The notes under the pieces were generated by a model. It was given only the letters and a program-made list of their open reading frames with translations. It had not been told where the DNA came from and ran no database searches. 27,017 bases of DNA from assembly GCA_026692885.1 (NCBI GenBank), contig JAPLNJ010000595.1, positions 1 through 27,017 on the forward strand, in the 5' to 3' direction. The stretch is from Planctomycetota bacterium (lineage in GTDB: Bacteria > Planctomycetota > Planctomycetia > Pirellulales > Pirellulaceae). Positions 24,855-27,017 of the stretch are shown here, one piece after another (within the stretch, counting starts at the first letter, position 1; every line of letters starts with the position of its first letter). Both the position numbers and the translations under genes were made by a program.

Positions 24855-26663
24855 ATGACCCCTTGGAAACCCCACTTTACGATCGGGGCGGCGACGATTG
24901 CCCTCACCCTCACCCTGAGCTCAGCCTTGCTGCGTGCTCAGCAGAAGCCCGAGCCCCCGACGGTCAAGGCGCTCATCGCCGTACTGCAGTCCGACGCGGC
25001 GATCTTCGACAAGGCGCGGGTGTGTCAGCAACTGACGGCCCTGGGCGACAAGGAAGCGGTACCGGCGCTGGCTGCCCTGCTGAGCGACGAAAAGCTCGCG
25101 AGCCACGCCCGCTCGGCATTGGAATCGATTGCCGACCCCAGCGCGGCCGCCGCGCTCCGCGAAGCGTTGGGCCGGGTCCAAGCGAAGCTTCTGGCCGGCG
25201 TGGTCAACTCTCTGGGCATCCGTCGCGATGCCGAGGCGGTAGCGCCGTTGTGGAACCTAGCCAAGGATCAAGCTTCCGGCGTGGCCGACGAGGCCTTGAT
25301 AGCCCTGGGACGCATTGCCACGCCCGAAGCGATCGCCGTGCTGCGGCAAGCCCTGGCGACCGGCTCTGCCGAAAACCGCACGGCGGCCGCCGATGCTTGC
25401 CTCGTTTGCGCCGAGCGGCTACTGGCTCAAGGCCAGCGGGCCGAGGCGATTGGACTGCTGGAGCAGGTTCGCCTGGCCGAGGTGCCCAAGCACGTGCGCG
25501 CGGCTGCTGTCCACAGCGCGATTCTGGCCCGACCATCCGGCGACCTGTCATTCTTCGTATCACAACTCAAGTCGGAGGAGCCTGTACTGTTCACTGCGGC
25601 CTTGCGTGCCAGTCGCCATCTGCAGGGACGGGAAGTGACCCAGGCGTTGCTGACCGCTTGGGAACAACTCCCCGCGGCACGGCAGGTCCTGGCGATCGGG
25701 GCCCTGGTCGAACGGCACGATGCCTCGGTGCTGCCCCTGGTGCAGAGGGCCGCCGCTGCCGGCCCCCAGGAGGTGCGTTTGGCGGCTCTCGCGGCGCTGG
25801 CGCAAATGGGCGATGCTCCCACGATGCGGTTGCTGATCGACACGTCGCTGGCGGAGGACGCGGCCCTCGCGCAGGCCGCGCGGGACAGTCTGCTGCGGAC
25901 GAGGGTCGAGGGCGTGGATGGTCTGCTGACCACGCGATTGGAGCAGGCGTCCTCCCACGAACGGATCGTGCTGCTGGACCTGCTCGGCCAGCGGGGAGTC
26001 GCCGCCGCCACCGCCGCGGTCGTCAAGCTGGTCGGCGATCCAGCCGACGAGTTACGTGTGGCTGCCATTCGCGCGTTTGGTCGCGTGGGCAGTGCGGAGC
26101 AGTTTCCGGTGCTGCTGGGCTGTCTGCAAGCAGCCAACACGCCCCAGGAAACGGCCGTCGTGCAGGACGCGATGCGGGCGCTGAGCAGCCGGGCAACGGA
26201 GCCGGATGCGTACGCGGGGAAGTTGCGAGATTGCCTGCCCCAGGCGTCGCTCACCAGTCAATGTTTCGTGCTGGAGTTGATCGGCCAAGTCGGCGGCCGC
26301 GAGGCGCTGACGATCGTCGCCGCCCATGCCCGCGACGCTCGTCCCGAGATCCAGGACGCCGCCACGCGGGCCTTGGGCAACTGGATGAGTGTTGATGCCG
26401 CACCGGTGTTGCTGGACCTGGCCAAGACGCTCCGCGACGCGAAACTGAAGACCCGTGCCCTCCGTGGCTATCTCCGCATCGCCCGACAACTCGACCTGCC
26501 GATCGACCGGCGCCTGGAAATGTGCGAAGAAGCCTTCGCGCTGGCGGAACGCGACGAAGAGAAGCGGCTGGCGGCGGAAACAGCCGACGCCATCGTCCAA
26601 AGGTCCGGCAGCGCCGCCCAAAAGGCTCGGGGCAAGGCACTGAGCGCCAAGGTGCCGCAGTAG
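24855..26663 (+). CDS. Exported HEAT-repeat protein (paralogue of the HEAT half of 9504-12569)
   Basis: 602 residues. A Sec signal ('ALTLTLSSALLRAQ') is followed by HEAT/PBS-lyase-like repeats along the whole length. It aligns by eye with the C-terminal 600 residues of the FG-GAP/HEAT protein from the first repeat ('LIAVLQSDAA' against 'LIAVLKSSAT'; 'LLAGVVNSLG' against 'LLAGVITSVM') to the last ('SVDAAPVLLDLAKT' against 'SADAAPLLLEIAKT'; 'RALRGYLRIA' against 'SLRGYIWMA'). No enzymatic motif is visible; HEAT arrays usually mediate protein-protein contacts, so a periplasmic scaffold role is the best guess. AAGGA about 10 bases upstream supports the ATG. It is the last gene of the block, 54 bases after the third oxidoreductase, and no clear intrinsic terminator follows. 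Confidence 0.88.
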   Translation: MTPWKPHFTIGAATIALTLTLSSALLRAQQKPEPPTVKALIAVLQSDAAIFDKARVCQQLTALGDKEAVPALAALLSDEKLASHARSALESIADPSAAAALREALGRVQAKLLAGVVNSLGIRRDAEAVAPLWNLAKDQASGVADEALIALGRIATPEAIAVLRQALATGSAENRTAAADACLVCAERLLAQGQRAEAIGLLEQVRLAEVPKHVRAAAVHSAILARPSGDLSFFVSQLKSEEPVLFTAALRASRHLQGREVTQALLTAWEQLPAARQVLAIGALVERHDASVLPLVQRAAAAGPQEVRLAALAALAQMGDAPTMRLLIDTSLAEDAALAQAARDSLLRTRVEGVDGLLTTRLEQASSHERIVLLDLLGQRGVAAATAAVVKLVGDPADELRVAAIRAFGRVGSAEQFPVLLGCLQAANTPQETAVVQDAMRALSSRATEPDAYAGKLRDCLPQASLTSQCFVLELIGQVGGREALTIVAAHARDARPEIQDAATRALGNWMSVDAAPVLLDLAKTLRDAKLKTRALRGYLRIARQLDLPIDRRLEMCEEAFALAERDEEKRLAAETADAIVQRSGSAAQKARGKALSAKVPQ

Positions 26664-27017
26664 CCGCCTTCCCAGCTAATCGAGAGAACCCAACGAACAC
26701 GTTTGGAGGAAATGCGTAACGAACCGGGGCTGGACCAGGAGCGGTTCGTGACACGGCATTGAGGCCGGGGAGATTCCAGCGCACGTGGTGGGTCCTTGCC
26801 TGGCGAGCGTTGTTGAGGGAGCCCAGTCCAAGATGCATCGGTGTGTCGGACCGAGGGGAGTGTCACCTCGCCCGCTGGGCTCGTTGTACTACATATGTCC
26901 TGAAGGTGCTAGCGTTGGCGCGAAGCGGAGGGGCCTAGACTTTGTGGTGGACCGTGCGAATGATCCTAGCGTGGAGTTCCGCGTAGGTGTTGCGTGGCAT
27001 TTGGATTTTCTTAGCAC
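26664..27017. other. 354-base 3' flank without an intact gene
   Basis: Downstream of the last cluster gene no frame supports a complete protein. A GGAGGA at 26705-26710 precedes a 16-codon ATG frame (26712-26762), but the spacing is one base and the peptide is not recognisable. A reverse-strand transposase-like N-terminus lies at 26935-27000 (listed separately). I see no strong hairpin followed by T residues, so the operon's terminator is not identified. Confidence 0.6.
26935..27000 (-). pseudogene. Possible 5' fragment of an IS200/REP-associated (Y1) transposase gene
   Basis: On the reverse strand an ATG at 27000 opens 21 codons beginning MPRNTYAELHARII and ending at TAG (26937-26935). The 'MPRNTYxELH' opening is close to the first strand of TnpA_REP/IS200-like HUH transposases (MPxxYTELxxHIVxxTK pattern), but the reading frame then departs from the family and stops. 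No HUH or catalytic Tyr motif was found in the remaining 270 bases. It is either a decayed remnant or a chance match; the matching segment is only about ten residues. Confidence 0.3.

Noticed and set aside
26712..26762. 16-codon frame after GGAGGA in the 3' flank
   Set aside because: The spacing between the purine tract and ATG is one base, and the peptide matches nothing I recognise.

Overview
This window is a GC-rich, single-strand block of eleven large genes, all on the + strand. Most are closely spaced, and one pair overlaps as ATGA. The gene types suggest a planctomycete (Pirellulales-like Planctomycetota), or failing that another PVC-group bacterium. These are Tat-exported Gfo/Idh/MocA oxidoreductases, FG-GAP plus HEAT repeat proteins, a GxGYxYP protein, a beta-propeller cytochrome c, and a palindromic 'GCTTCCAGC'-type intergenic hairpin. 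Lineage is inferred from gene content only; there is no rRNA or other marker here.

Layout. (i) 1-6287: the 3' part of a parallel beta-helix protein, a GH127-type beta-L-arabinofuranosidase with the catalytic Glu/Cys set and a C-terminal discoidin-like domain, and a GxGYxYP-family protein. (ii) 6288-6808: a gap that holds the decayed C-terminal end of a sialate O-acetylesterase-like gene. (iii) 6809-12569: a Tat-type Gfo/Idh/MocA protein, a Tat-type SGNH/GDSL hydrolase, and a 1021-residue FG-GAP propeller plus HEAT protein translationally coupled to it. A perfect 23-bp inverted repeat follows. (iv) 12672-18777: a second Tat-type Gfo/Idh/MocA protein, a YVTN-propeller di-haem cytochrome c, and a GH106-type alpha-L-rhamnosidase with an unusual C-terminal end. 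(v) 18817-26663: a 1548-residue multidomain protein ending in a serine esterase and a beta-sandwich, a third Gfo/Idh/MocA protein, and a HEAT-only protein paralogous to the HEAT half of the earlier FG-GAP/HEAT protein. (vi) 26664-27017: no intact gene; a short reverse-strand reading frame resembles the N-terminus of an IS200/REP-associated transposase.

Working together (inference): almost every product carries a Sec or Tat export signal, so the block looks like an extracytoplasmic breakdown set for a complex, acetylated, L-arabinose- and L-rhamnose-containing glycan such as a pectic rhamnogalacturonan or a similar polysaccharide. GH127, GH106, the beta-helix protein and GxGYxYP would act on glycosidic bonds, and the GDSL and alpha/beta-hydrolase domains would remove esters. 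The exported Gfo/Idh/MocA proteins could oxidise or epimerise released sugars, with the cytochrome c as a possible electron carrier. No SusC/SusD, transporter, sigma factor or transcription regulator is present. I found no tRNA, rRNA, CRISPR array, riboswitch or intact mobile element.
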